DNA of 64,000 nt from Alternaria dauci. Its lineage: Eukaryota; Ascomycota; Dothideomycetes; Pleosporales; Pleosporaceae. A program made the position numbers and the translations under genes. Under the pieces are notes generated by a model. It was given only the letters and a program-made list of their open reading frames with translations, made no database searches and had not been told where the DNA came from. Shown here piece by piece: positions 43,135-54,017 of this stretch (the stretch's first letter is position 1; the number at the start of each line of letters is the position of its first letter). Location of the stretch: the NCBI RefSeq assembly GCF_042100115.1, contig NC_091273.1, forward strand, positions 1,550,001 through 1,614,000, in the 5' to 3' direction.

Positions 43135-44211
43135 CTAATTCCTCTTCTTCTTCTTCTTCCTGTTGCGGCTCTTCTTTTTAACATCTTCACCACCGCCGAC
43201 GTCGACTTCTGGACCGATTGTGTCGAGGCGGATGTTGCCATACTTCTGCCGTATCTCCAGCTCGAAGCTGTCCTTCTCCAGCCTGAAGAGGGCCATGGTA
43301 GCCCGGGCGTCTTCGACCGAGCTATGCGCACCGACTTGAATCTCGACGCCCAACAACTTTTCAGCCAATAGCTTCAAGCCCGGTGTGCGCCCAGGTATGG
43401 TGGCCAATTCTCTGAACTTTGAGAACTTGGATGTGTCGCGAATGAAGCGCTTGTCATGCTTCAAGATGAGCACGTCGAGATCATTCTTGACGGCGTGACC
43501 AACGAGTATGCGCCCGGTAAGAAGGATCTTGAGGTCGTTCCGTACTTCGTCAAAGGGCCGCGCGACGTCTTTGCGGAGATGTCTGGGCTCGATGCCGGAG
43601 ACGTGTGTTCGATAGTCTGTGATTTCGATCTGGCGTGGTACCTGGACGTAGGAATCGTAGACTTGGTGACCGTGAAAGTTGACCAGAGACACTCTAGCCA
43701 GCGCAGAGTCGCGGTTGGGCTCTGGCCCTACTCCCACCATCTCGCAATCCAATGCGACGTATTTGCCGGGCAGCGCCACTTCTGACACGCCCTCGTTCTC
43801 TATGTCGGGAAAGTCGGGGTGTGGTTCGAGGATTGAGACGGCAGCTGCAGCGTCTCGCGGGTCGCTCAGAAGAGGCGTCTTCTTGAGCGAGGGCATCGAG
43901 ACGCTCTTGGAGAGGGATCTGGTGGCATGCTGCTTGACTGAAGCGCCCACAGACGCAGGCTCTTCCATCTTCTGTCGCTTTCTCGAGGACAGGGGTTTGC
44001 GCGGTGTGTTCTGGTGTGAGCCGTTTACAGACTCTGCTGCTTCATGTCGGTGCTTCCCATTGGCGTGCTGTGGCCGCTTGCGCTTGAGGGAAGACGGCTT
44101 CTCTTCTGCCGACTTCTGGTTCTTCGGGGGTGTTGCCGGCGTTGAGGGCTTCAGGCGCTGCTGCAGTATCTTCCAGTTGCTGGACAGGGTGCCGAGATCG
44201 ATTGGGGCCAT
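43135..44211 (-). CDS. REX4: RNA exonuclease 4 (REX4), DEDDh 3'-5' exonuclease
   Basis: 358 residues, single exon. Residues 1-145 are low-complexity and basic with several nuclear-localisation-like clusters (SLKRKRPQ, SRKRQK). Residues 150-320 are a DEDDh exonuclease: D155 and E157 (LDCEMVG), the VGHAVKNDLDVL motif with D244, then H296 and D301 (HSSVEDA). The C-terminus is a lysine/arginine-rich tail. REX4 family enzymes act in the nucleolus in pre-rRNA processing. The start is divergent from ESA1, 275 bp away, so the two share a promoter region. Confidence 0.93.
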   Translation of the reverse strand: MAPIDLGTLSSNWKILQQRLKPSTPATPPKNQKSAEEKPSSLKRKRPQHANGKHRHEAAESVNGSHQNTPRKPLSSRKRQKMEEPASVGASVKQHATRSLSKSVSMPSLKKTPLLSDPRDAAAAVSILEPHPDFPDIENEGVSEVALPGKYVALDCEMVGVGPEPNRDSALARVSLVNFHGHQVYDSYVQVPRQIEITDYRTHVSGIEPRHLRKDVARPFDEVRNDLKILLTGRILVGHAVKNDLDVLILKHDKRFIRDTSKFSKFRELATIPGRTPGLKLLAEKLLGVEIQVGAHSSVEDARATMALFRLEKDSFELEIRQKYGNIRLDTIGPEVDVGGGEDVKKKSRNRKKKKKRN

Positions 44212-44486
44212 TTTGTCGTCACCTGCGCGGCATAGCGGTGTGCGGGTCGTCCTGTCAGTGGTTGTCGACAGTGTTGGCCGTTTGACTTTCTCCGCTCAGT
44301 CCCCGCGAGCAAAAGTTCAAATGCGCGCTAGCACATTCCACTTGTCGGCTCCAACGCGCCCCAAAGGCCCGATCGGCAGGCGGCAACATCGCGACACTGG
44401 ACAGCACCACCCAACATCATCGCGACATCAAACTCCACAGCCTGACCTGAAATCTGCAAGAATCGAGGAACACGCGGCGCATCACC

Positions 44487-46128
44487 ATGGCGCCTCGAGA
44501 AAATTCACACGAGCCCTCCGGCACGCCGGCGCCGGTAGAAACTGGCTTTGCCACTCTTACACAGCTAAGGTAAGTGCGACACCATGCGCAAAATCTGAAC
44601 ACGTATGCTGATGTGTTGCACGCAGAACCGGTGTGAAGGCGTGGGTTGAAAAGGTACGTAGAAAGCGTGATGCGCGACGCGAGCCAAACACCAAGTTTCC
44701 ACCACTCCAACTAACATCACACAGGATGGCGAGAAACGCAAAGCTGAAATATTGTCCATTCAAACACGACAGGGCAGGCCCAAATTCTACGTTCATTATG
44801 AGGAATTCAACAAACGTCTGGATGAATGGATCGAAGCCGAACGGATAGATCTCTCGAGAGAAGTCGAGTGGCCTGCACCTGAAAAAGCAGACAAGAAGAA
44901 GGGTGGTACTGCCGTCAAGACTGACAAGGCACCCTCAAAGTCTGATCAAAAGAGTCTCAAGCGATCACGCAGCAAACTTGATCGCGAGATCTCTGGCACC
45001 CCAGAGTCGACGTCGAGCAACCTGCCAGGCAAGGCACCAAGACCGTCTAAAGCAAGTGGAAAAGAGAACCAAGAGCTGATAGTGACAAGCGAAGTCACAG
45101 ATGGCACACCAAAGCCCGAGGACGAGGAGATGGATCTCGTCGACGTGCAGGACGCTGCTGCGGCAGCAAAAGCTATGCCGCCCCAGGACTACTCGAGAGA
45201 AGACGAAATCGAAAAGCTCCGTACATCGGGATCCATGACGCAGAACCAGACAGAAATCTCACGAGTGCGTAACTTGGAGAAGATTCAGATGGGCAAATTC
45301 GAGGTCGAGCCATGGTACTTTTCGCCCTACCCAGTTGAATTTGTGGATTCAGATGTAGTCTACATCTGTGAATTCTGTCTCTCCTACTACGGCGAAGTTA
45401 CGCAGTTTGAGCGCCACCGCGCAAAGTGCAACCTCCTTCACCCGCCTGGCAACGAGATATACCGAGACGACTACGTATCCTTCTTCGAGATTGACGGCAG
45501 GCGGCAGCGAACATGGTGTCGCAATCTCTGTCTGCTTTCAAAACTCTTCCTGGATCACAAGACGCTCTACTACGATGTGGACCCTTTCTTATTCTACTGC
45601 ATGTGCACTCGCGATGAACACGGCTGCCATTTCGTAGGCTACTTTTCCAAAGAAAAGGAATCTGCAGAGGGCTATAACGTGGCTTGTATTCTCACGCTCC
45701 CCCAATATCAACGGAAAGGATTCGGTAAACTGCTCATAGACTTCTCTTACCTCCTTTCCAAGCGCGAAAACAAACTCGGTTCTCCAGAAAAGCCCCTGTC
45801 CGATCTAGGTCTTCTGGGATATCGCGCCTACTGGCAGGAAATCCTTGTCGATATACTCATGGAGCCCGGCCGAACGGAAGCAAATATCGAAGATTTGGGT
45901 GCTGCGACCGCGATGACCACCAACGATGTTCTACACACCTTGCAGAATCTGAATATGCTGCGGTACAGCAAGAACCAGCATGTCGTCGTCCTTACAGATG
46001 CAGTTATTGCGCAGCGGGAAAGACAAAAGGCAAAGGAAAAGCTCAAAGGCAAGAGGAGTATCGATCCTGATCGTCTGATCTGGAAGCCGCCTGTGTTCTC
46101 TGCCGCGAGTCGGACATGGAACTGGTAA
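44487..46128 (+). CDS. ESA1: Histone acetyltransferase ESA1 (MYST family, NuA4 catalytic subunit)
   Basis: Three exons: 44487-44569, 44626-44653 and 44725-46128; 504 residues, with a 28-bp middle exon. The N-terminal chromo-barrel (about 25-90, [16 protein letters not shown]...[16 protein letters not shown]) binds nucleosomes. A Ser/Lys-rich linker follows. The MYST domain includes a C2HC zinc finger (C252, C255, H268, C272), a PPGNEIYR motif, the catalytic cysteine C358 (NVACILTLP), an acetyl-CoA loop (QRKGFGKL) and the catalytic glutamate E392 ([10 protein letters not shown]). It acetylates histone H4 and H2A in the NuA4 complex and is essential in yeast. Confidence 0.95.
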
Positions 46129-46296
46129 AAACTTTGATCTTTCCACTACTTTCTTTTCTCGTGTCAATGTTATGGATTTGGTGCATGGCGTTGACAATTT
46201 TCTCCTCTATAGTATACCCGGACTCCTATTTGACATTACTTTAGAGCGTCCCGCGCTTTCTCACAGCATTTCGTTTTTTCTCTAGTAGTTCAACTT

Positions 46297-47169
46297 TCAT
46301 CCCGTGCTGTCCAACCACTCAAAACACATCATTCTTGTCGCCGCATCGTCAAATCTCCACTCCAGCACCACCTCTCTTTGCGCATCCTCTTCCAACTCTG
46401 CCTCTGCCTCCTTGGGTTTCAACATGCCCCTCAACTCATCAACCACGTCTCTCAATCGAATCCCGTTTTTCCGTTCAATCTTCACACAGCGTTGCTGCCA
46501 CTCTCTCCTAGCTCCTCTGTGTAGTACGTTCCCATACTCCTGGTCCCACACCGCCCCTTCCACACAATAAACTTCCACGCTCCGCGTTACGGGCTTTGTC
46601 AAGTACTCGTCCATTACAATGCTCCATCTGCTCACCTCCTTCTCGCCCTCCCTAAACCACGCATCCAGCTCTTCTGCACGCACCTCCGTCCTAACACACA
46701 TCCCCATGTCTCCCCTCGCTACCTCTTCCAAACCACCAATGAATTCACACACATTCTTTCTCAGCCAGGGATGCAAGTATTGGCTCAACGTGAAGAGAAG
46801 GTTACTGTAAGCGCCTTCGTGCCAGAAGTAGTAGTCATCTGAGATGTCTAAGAAGATCCCTGCATTTTGCCACAGACTTGTTCGACGGAGGATGTCTTGG
46901 GCGAGAGATGAGACGGGTCGAGGTAGTTTCTTGAGAATTTGCGGTCTTGAGGTACCGGGATCGTGGCACACAGTGTCAGGGAGAGCAAGACTGCGAGGAT
47001 GGAGGTTGAGCCGGAGTGTTTCTTTCCAGTGTCTTGAGACTGAGGCGCAGGTACGAAGGTCTGAGGGTGGCAGGAAGGAAATAACTTGTATGAGGAGTTC
47101 CGGGAGCAGAAAGATGCGATGCATTGTTGTGGTATGAGTGGCAGCAATGGACTTGGTCAGGTATGACAT
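46297..47169 (-). CDS. F-box protein
   Basis: 290 residues, single exon. The F-box (about residues 17-60: IFLLPELLIQVISFLPPSDLRTCASVSRHWKETL) would bind Skp1 in an SCF ubiquitin ligase. The rest lacks kelch, WD40 or leucine-rich repeats, so the substrate cannot be guessed. Start chosen at 47169; an in-frame ATG at 47124 (MHRIFLLPELL) would also keep the F-box. Its 3' end lies 168 bp from the end of ESA1 in convergent orientation. Confidence 0.82.
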   Translation of the reverse strand: MSYLTKSIAATHTTTMHRIFLLPELLIQVISFLPPSDLRTCASVSRHWKETLRLNLHPRSLALPDTVCHDPGTSRPQILKKLPRPVSSLAQDILRRTSLWQNAGIFLDISDDYYFWHEGAYSNLLFTLSQYLHPWLRKNVCEFIGGLEEVARGDMGMCVRTEVRAEELDAWFREGEKEVSRWSIVMDEYLTKPVTRSVEVYCVEGAVWDQEYGNVLHRGARREWQQRCVKIERKNGIRLRDVVDELRGMLKPKEAEAELEEDAQREVVLEWRFDDAATRMMCFEWLDSTG

Positions 47170-47468
47170 GCGCACGTTGTGAGGTTATAAACGACTAGTG
47201 GCTTACCTCGAAGCTGAACCGGAAGTAAGCTGAAACTCCTACTCCGCTGCACAACCACACCAGCTACCTAGGTACTCTAACCTTCTTACACAATAGATAG
47301 GAGGCCATCTCACGTCAGCTGTGCAACTAATGTCGTGATGAGATGAGACAAGTAACGTGATTCGCGGGATAAGGCGCGAAGCGGACACGCGCGGCAGCTC
47401 GAGAAGGCTTGGCGTGATTACTGATGACTCTCATTTTAAGACCAAACTACCAAGCATTTGTAGTAGTC
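47170..47468. other. Promoter region of the F-box gene and 3' flank of the DUF1772 gene
   Basis: About 300 bp. Nothing recognisable beyond chance frames. Confidence 0.45.
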
Positions 47469-48122
47469 CTACGCCAACGCAGCCATCAACCCCACAATAC
47501 CGCCTAAACCAATAGCCACGGCCCGGAGCAGATTCAGCTTACCAAACTTGTTCATCAGCTCGCTTACTTCCTTATCTTCCGCTTCACTACTATTCTTCTC
47601 CGTCTTCTCTTGAGGTACATTCAAGTCCTTCCATTGACTCACATCGTCCTTGCTATTCACAGATTCATCAGCGCTCCGTCCCTTTAATCCAGCCTTCTCG
47701 CGGTACTCGGCAGATGCTGCACTTCGGCTCCCACCCAATTCCTCATTCTTCTTGATAAGGGCGAAGTTGGTCGGTATCATAAAACTGGTGATTGGTGCGA
47801 TGCTGAACGAGAGTACGGCGGCTGCGAGGTAGAGACCTGGCTTTCCTTTCACAGCATGCTGGAGCAACGACAGTTTGGAACTGACAGATGAGGTGGGAAG
47901 GATGCTGTAAGCGAGATAGACGAAGCCGGAGGCCGAAGTGATTGCCGCGGTTGGGAATACGTGTGAGCCTCGCGAGAAGAGCCAGCGTATCATGGGAAGA
48001 GAGCGAGATGCTGGCTGTGATTGTATCATGGGTATGTCGAACAAGGACAAAGTTGCGATACCGCCCGACGCCAGCAGCGCTGTGGATATGCTTAGGATTT
48101 GTACGGTTTGTGTTGCTGACAT
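47469..48122 (-). CDS. DUF1772 (anthrone oxygenase-like) membrane protein
   Basis: 217 residues from the ATG 48122 (MSATQTVQILSISTALLASG). Hydrophobic segments at about 8-30, 60-80, 100-120 and 195-215 with a charged loop at 130-190 fit the four-helix DUF1772 family. That family includes fungal anthrone oxygenases, but most members are uncharacterised. The SFSIAPITSFMIPTN segment and following acidic/basic loop are typical. No polyketide gene is adjacent, so a secondary-metabolite role is not supported. The open frame extends upstream in low-similarity sequence, and the later ATG is preferred. Confidence 0.75.
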   Translation of the reverse strand: MSATQTVQILSISTALLASGGIATLSLFDIPMIQSQPASRSLPMIRWLFSRGSHVFPTAAITSASGFVYLAYSILPTSSVSSKLSLLQHAVKGKPGLYLAAAVLSFSIAPITSFMIPTNFALIKKNEELGGSRSAASAEYREKAGLKGRSADESVNSKDDVSQWKDLNVPQEKTEKNSSEAEDKEVSELMNKFGKLNLLRAVAIGLGGIVGLMAALA

Positions 48123-48384
48123 GTTGTTTGACTGGCGTGAAATTGGGTTCTTGGGTATGGCAACAAACACCGAAAGAGATGACGGGAGCTCAAGGAAAAT
48201 AAATGTGTCTTGATATATACTAGAGGCGCTGGTGTCGTTGTTTCGTTGGTGCACAAGCAACGCATTCCGTGGATCCCGTAAGGATTGTGGTTATCAAGAT
48301 GATGTCATGGCGTTTCTCGTATTCGACGAACATGTCGGTTGCGGCGTCCACTGACCCCGACATTGTCGCACGATTGGTAGCTCT

Positions 48385-50117
48385 CTACTCAGTCCGCTTG
48401 CGCACCTTGGGCAATGCGAACCAGCACACCATCATGACAGCATACATGCCAATTGCGACAGGGTGAAGCACCCACGTACCTACAGGATTCGTCAGTCGAT
48501 GTTTGCGTCTCGAACAGCACCAACTTACCAGAGGCTTGTGCGAGGACACCAGTTGTGAATGGAGCAACAGCACCGCCTGAGCTCCCTGCACCACCTATGA
48601 AGCCGATTGCAGTTGTTTGAACATGGCGAGGCATGAGACGCGAAAAGATGGTCTGCGCGCAAGGATAGACAGGGCCCAACAACAAACCCAGCAAGCATAC
48701 AGCGACCGCATTTCCAATCAAGTTCGGCGTCAACCATGCCAGAAGCTGAAGGGCTACTGTGCCAACTGTGAGAATGACGACAAAGTTCTTCTCGCCTATC
48801 TTGGGCGCAGCATGAGTGAGTACAAAACGGCCAAGAGTGATGCCAGCCTACTGGAAAATTAGCATGTGTATTGCAGCGTAGAAGCAGTATACATACCCAG
48901 AATCCTGCTGTGACGTATCCAACCTTCGCAGGGTCTCCATTGCGGTAGTTGATGAGGTATGAGATGAACCAGCCTGAGATGCTCACTTCGGCTCCTTGGT
49001 ATGCGAAAATGAACAATGCTCCAAATATGGTCACCTTGTTCTTCAAAGCAAGCTTCAGATTCTTCAGCTTTGACGCCGCATCCTCTGCAGAAGTTTGCCT
49101 GCTGGTCGTGGCTTCCAACAGGGTCTCTTCAGAATCTTCCTTGTATGACCAGAAGGACCACGCGGCGAATGCGATGCAGCAAAGTCGCAGTCCGACGCAT
49201 ATGAAGTAGAAGCGTGACCACAAGACTCCCTGCGAAACGATTGCCGTCCCGATAATGGGCGCGACTATTCCTCCGACGCCGTAACTACCATGCGCGAGGC
49301 CAAGGATGACACTGGGTGGATGCGTGTTCGCACAGTACACATTGTTAAGCGCTAGGTTGATGGCGGCACCAAATCCCAACAAGAAGAAACTGATGGCATT
49401 AGCAGTGCATTGCTGATATCTCGGACTGCAGACTTACGATACGATGACAAGAGGATAAGGAGGCGTGCACACAAGGATAATGTATGCAGAGAGTTGTATC
49501 AACTCTGCGAAAATCAACGTCTTTGCTCTTCCAAACTTGCCCAGAATTGAGTTGGTGAAAAAGGCGGCAGAAATGAACCCAACTGCATTGCCGACAAAGA
49601 CCAGAGACATGATCGAGTACGAGATGTGGTAGTACGTCTCCATGTATGGGATCAAAGCACCAACGACTGGTCACTGGTCAGTGTTTGCTCACAGCTTGGG
49701 ACCATGAAAATGGTGCACTGGTCCAGGTTTTTGGCTTTCCTTACCTGAATCATTCATTCCGTTTGAGAAGTAGATCATGCAGCAGCACAAGATCCTCCAT
49801 TTGGTCATGGCCTCGGCGTTCCACATTCGCTCCCTGCCAACCGCATCTTCTCGATTTGGTGTAGCCGGGCGACTCATCTCGAGCTCATTGGGAGTCCTGG
49901 GGGTTTGCGCGCCCTTTGGCATATCAAACTCCGAGACCGAGGCCTGGCGGTCAATATTCGTTGTGCGAGAAGCAAAATCCGTGAGTTCGACATCAGGCAA
50001 TACACCTACATCACCAAGAGTTTGGGGTTCTTTGCCTTTGCTCTTTTGATATGTCGGTTCCGGGTTGGTAATGTTCGACGCGGGTTGTATATCGAAGAGC
50101 TTATGGAATGCAGACAT
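48385..50117 (-). CDS. MFS transporter, BSC6/fucose-permease-like
   Basis: Five exons on the minus strand: 50117-49745, 49666-49438, 49389-48897, 48847-48529 and 48479-48385; 502 residues. The introns are 78, 48, 49 and 49 bp. A hydrophilic N-terminus of ~105 residues precedes twelve predicted membrane helices. Motifs typical of this group are FSNGMNDS, GALIPYMETYYHISY, NAVGFISAAF and LLGLLLGPVYPCAQTIFSRL with GAGSSGGAVAPF. It is likely a plasma-membrane sugar or related solute permease; the substrate is unknown. An open-frame-only reading would give broken pieces with wrong C-termini at each intron. Confidence 0.9.
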
Positions 50118-50825
50118 GTTGTCGATACCCTCAATCTGCAGTGCTCTCTTGCGGCTTTGGGGAGAGGTTATCGAGCAATGCGACTTGCAAACGGTCGCTT
50201 TTCAGTCGTAAAATTCAAGCTGTAGGAAGGGTTGAAGATTCATAAAAAGTTGGTATCATGAATGAGAAGGTCTAGCGAGCATTGATTGTATGAAAAACTC
50301 GAGCCCTTAAGCGGTAGTCTACGAAGTGCTCAACGAAAGCGACTAGTCAAATCAAAGGGCTGAGGGCGCAATCGCTGATAAATTGCAAAGCGCATAATTA
50401 CCATATACTACCTGATAAAGAACCACCGGCTTCGATTTGGAGCCTATCACAGGTGACGGAGTACTTATCGTGTGGTCGTGCTGCAGCAGTGTGGGTATCG
50501 TGAACGGTCACCGAGTCGATCACCGCGCTCGTGGAACGCTCTGTAGCGAAACAAACGCGTCTACCAACACAGACAGCCATTCCAAGTTGGCAACGGTTCC
50601 GACCGCTGGAGAAAGGCTGGGTCTGGAATTGTGAATGCAAAGTCGCTTTACCTAGTTGGTCGGCAAAGTGCGAAGTTTCGGACGTCGGAGCGGTGAAAAC
50701 TGCCCCGTGGACGCGGCGGACCTTTCCACACTTGGAAATTTCCCAAGCACCCCTCCACTGCTGTACCACAACCTTCGCAATCGACAACTACCCCTCATCC
50801 TGCTTACTCAAGCTCTGCTTCCAAC
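50118..50825. other. Divergent intergenic region (MFS / EIF1AD-like)
   Basis: 708 bp between two divergent starts. It contains a CT-rich leader before 50826. No other feature recognised. Confidence 0.5.
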
Positions 50826-51296
50826 ATGGCCCGTCCAAAGCGCAACGTTCTCGCCACCATAGACAGCACCATCACGCCGCCTGACGCGCTGCCGCCAAAC
50901 CACGTCATCGCGCGCATTACCAAAGCGGAAGGGAAGAACATTTACGCCGCCGAGCTACCAGATGGCAAGCCAGTACTTGCAGAGTTGGAACCGCGGTTCC
51001 GGTCGACAGTGTGGATCAAGAGGGGTAGCTATGTGGTGGTAGACACTTCTGCGCTGGCAGACCGAGACAACAAGCTGGATGGAGAAATTGTCAACGTGGT
51101 TCGCGACGAGAAGGCCTGGAGGAAGATGGCCTACTGGTATGTTGCAACCGGGTATCATGTGATGTGTGTACAGTGCGCTAATGGCATAATATACAGGCCC
51201 AAGGAGTTTGTAAAGAAGTCCACCTATGTCGAGGATAGCGATGAAGAGGAATCGACCGTCGGAAAGCTGCCGCCCACCGACTCGGACGAAGACTGA
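50826..51296 (+). CDS. EIF1AD-like S1/IF1-fold RNA-binding protein
   Basis: Two exons, 50826-51136 and 51197-51296; 136 residues. The OB-fold (about residues 20-105) begins NHVIARITKAEGKNIYAAELPDGKPVLAEL and ends AWRKMAYWPKEF, matching the eIF-1A-domain protein family (human EIF1AD, also called obelin). The C-terminus is acidic (DSDEEES, DSDED). The 60-bp intron has gtatgt and tacag ends and, being a multiple of three without a stop, reads through to give a false 156-residue frame. The splice restores the conserved Trp-Pro. Its stop is 14 bp from the ALG3 stop in convergent orientation. Confidence 0.88.
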   Translation: MARPKRNVLATIDSTITPPDALPPNHVIARITKAEGKNIYAAELPDGKPVLAELEPRFRSTVWIKRGSYVVVDTSALADRDNKLDGEIVNVVRDEKAWRKMAYWYVATGYHVMCVQCANGIIYRPKEFVKKSTYVEDSDEEESTVGKLPPTDSDED

Positions 51297-51310
51297 GCCC
51301 GCGACTGCAC

Positions 51311-52795
51311 TCACTCAGCGTGCTCATGGTCTTCCTCGATGACACCCTTCGTCACGCCTTCGTATTCTTTCCTCGTTCCCCACCACACGCCTGCGACCGT
51401 AATCGCCAGGACGCCCACAACCGTTGCCGAACTCGCCGGCGTGCTCGGGTACACGTTCCACGCCCACTCTTGCGCGCCCCATAACACATATACCACGGCT
51501 GGGTTGAAACCTGATTTCCACAGCAGGAAGGGCGTGCTCCATGCAATGTAAGAGTAGAACTGGTAGTGCAGACTCCTCGCGCAGAGCAGCCCAATCGTCA
51601 TCGCGGTCAGCATTGTCGTCATGATGAAGTCGGGCGTAATATTGCTAGACATGGTATCTTGATCGCGGGGCTCAATGGCTGGAATACAGAGTTTGAGGAA
51701 CTCGCGGACATTGCGCTTCGAAGGCTTGATCCAGCGGGTCCGCGCATACCAGATGAGAAGGCCCACATGGAGAGCGAGTAGGCCGATGGCGAAAGGCCGG
51801 GAGAGGAAAGTGGATTCTGAGACGAAGCGCCAGTTCACGGTCCATTTGTAGAGAAAGGCACGGCTGAGTTCGAAAGCGCGAGCGAAGTAACTGGGTGCGC
51901 GCTTTCTGAAGGGATACCCAAACAGCACCTACACACTGATCAATACCCATTGGGAAGCGATAGACATGGAGATGTGAAGATACACGTACCGAGACTTGCC
52001 CAATGATCATAGCCTGTGTCAATGCTTCTCTTCCGCCCAACTTCATTACCATCAAAATGCCCATTGCTGGCAATGGCAACAACAAGCTCATCTTGACATT
52101 CAGGCCCGTGCTATACAGCGCGCTTCCTAGATGCCATTGGTTGCGTTGGTAGCAGTAGACAGCCAGCCAAAAGAACAGCACAGCGAAACAATCGTTGAAG
52201 CATCGCAGCATGAAGATGCTATGCATACGCTTTGATAGAACCAGCAGCGGGAAGACGTAAGGCGGGACCTATAAAGACGTTAGCATCGACTACAGCTTAG
52301 CCCCAGCGTCAACAAACCACAATCCGAACGAAAAAAAAAGTACTCACCCTAGCCTTCCTGTAACATTGAAACACCACACCAAGCGAAAGCAGATACACTC
52401 CTGCAAAAATGTACTGCGCAAGGCCTATATCCCGCCCTTCATCCGTCCACTTGTACAGATGCTTGTAGATCCACACGTGCGCACCCGGGTACACCAACGG
52501 ACCCGTTGAGCCCGAAATATTCTTATAATCGCGCTCGCCTTTTAAATAAATGGATATCTGTTGCATGTATGTCGTCCAGTCTATTTCTGTATCTGGAGAG
52601 AAATCATCACTCGTCAGGACACGTGGTGGCTTTTTAAACAAGTAAGATAGGAGAGAGAGAGAGAGAGCACGAACATGGTATCTTTTCGATGATGACGCCT
52701 GAAAGCGCTGCGTCGGCAATGAGCAGGAGAGGCGTCATCCATCTCGTGTGATCGGGGTTGTAGGCTAGGTCTTTGGCGCGGGCGAGTAGTGACAT
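51311..52795 (-). CDS. ALG3: Dol-P-Man:Man5GlcNAc2-PP-Dol alpha-1,3-mannosyltransferase (ALG3)
   Basis: Four exons on the minus strand: 52795-52675, 52592-52348, 52268-51990 and 51928-51311; 420 residues. The introns are 82, 79 and 61 bp. It adds the first lumenal mannose from dolichol-phosphate-mannose during N-glycan precursor synthesis in the ER membrane. Conserved segments include [64 protein letters not shown] and [20 protein letters not shown], with about ten hydrophobic helices. The first intron uses a gttcgt donor and carries a (GA)n tract near 52652-52667. That donor is weak but gives exact family continuity. Confidence 0.93.
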
Positions 52796-53350
52796 GGCGG
52801 GTTGTTGTTGTTGCACGCGGTTCTGGGGACGGGCAAGTTGGCGGGTTGACGATGGTGTTATAGTTCGCGTCGCGTGTCACGTGGGCAGGAGGTGTGAGGT
52901 TTCAAGGATGATGGTTTCGCGCGACGTGTGTTTCAGGCGACGATTTTCTCGTGCGAGGTGTATGTAAGTGGTGGTGTCACGTGAGATGGATGGGTTATTT
53001 TGGGTTTGGATAGGGATGCGCAATCGTATGTCTTGTGCTTGTAAGGGTAAGCGCTAGATTTGTGCTATCAATGTTTCGCCCATTAATGTCACGACAACTC
53101 TTGCGTGTATGGTGTACAAATCAAAGCTGTCTGTCTAATGTTTATTCAACGGTATGGTTGGTTTCGTTGTCTCTCACATGGCCGATGAACCACACATCAC
53201 AATAATGCCTTCAAGGTCAAGAGAACACTGGCCGACCAATTAGAGGTTAAATTAAGTCTAGGTAATAAGGAATGTCTATCTCAAATGCGCTAATAAAAGA
53301 ATTTACAATAAGACAAGTTGATGCATATTACATGCTCGACAAGCTGTCGT
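52796..53350. other. Intergenic region upstream of ALG3
   Basis: About 555 bp with the ALG3 promoter and the 3' flank of the Alt a 1-like gene. No feature recognised beyond short frames. Confidence 0.45.
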
Positions 53351-53884
53351 TTACTCGCTCTTGGGGAGAGTAACGAGGGTGATGTAGGCGTCAGAGACAC
53401 CATTGCAGACATAGTCCTTGGGACCGTTACCGCCAGCGCGGCAGTAGTTGGGGAGAGTGGTGGTGGCGACGTAGGTGATGCTAGAAAAGAGTTAGTATAT
53501 CTCAATGTAAAAGGTAGTGAAAAGCACGAGGGCAACTTACTCGTCGCTGACCTTCTGCCTCAGGAGCAGGCCGCTGCGGTCGCTGTCGAAAGAGAAGTCC
53601 ATGAAGCTGTTCTCGCCGCAAGAGTACCACTTGTGATCCTCAAGCTTGTCGGCCAAGGCAGAGCAGGTGAAGTCGAGAGTTCCTCCGTTGGTGGCCTTGA
53701 TGTTGAAGCCGAGGCTGTTGTAGTAGGTTCCCTCAGGCTTGCGTCCGTAGAACTCGGAGATCTTCCAGACGTAGTCACCCTGGGTGGAGACGGGGCAGGA
53801 CGCGGTGTCCTGGCGAGTCTCGAGAGGAGCAGCGGCAGCAAGGCCGGCGGCGGCGAAGAGAGAGGCGATGGTGGTGAACTGCAT
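53351..53884 (-). CDS. Alt a 1-family secreted protein (AA1-like fold; major allergen homologue)
   Basis: Two exons on the minus strand, 53884-53541 and 53480-53351; 157 residues, the same length as Alternaria Alt a 1. Residues 1-18 are a signal peptide (MQFTTIASLFAAAGLAAA), followed by a short propeptide ending near ETR. The mature part keeps the cysteines that form the disulfide-linked beta-barrel dimer, at SCPV, FTCSA, YSCGE, NYCRAGG and YVCNG. The 60-bp intron splits an Asp codon (KVSD | ITYV). Known homologues are secreted, abundant on spores and reported to bind plant PR5 proteins and flavonoids. A near-full match to the Alternaria protein is recalled from memory, not searched. Confidence 0.93.
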
Positions 53885-54003
53885 TTTGATGGAGTTGTTT
53901 GGAGGTTTGAGGCTGAAGAATCGAGTGTTGATAGTTGAGTGGTTGGTGTTGTTGAATGTGAAAGCCGTTGTTGGATGATGAGTTGCAAGTAGGATACTTG
54001 CCT

Positions 54004-54017
54004 GGCATTATATATCA
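54004..54017 (-). promoter_or_regulatory. TATA box of the Alt a 1-like gene
   Basis: On the minus strand a tatataatg sequence lies about 120-130 bp before the ATG. It is followed by a C/A-rich leader full of caac and caacaacacc, typical of strongly expressed fungal genes. Confidence 0.5.

Noticed and set aside
43679..44611. 310-residue plus-strand frame
   Set aside because: Antisense shadow of REX4 running into the ESA1 leader. Ser/Arg/Cys-rich without motifs.
41051..50117. Secondary-metabolite cluster (aldo/keto reductase, DUF1772 protein, MFS transporter)
   Set aside because: No polyketide synthase, peptide synthetase, terpene synthase or pathway regulator is nearby, and conserved housekeeping genes lie between them.
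53318..53938. 206-residue plus-strand frame opposite the Alt a 1-like gene
   Set aside because: Val/Gly/Glu-rich shadow. The minus strand encodes the recognised protein.
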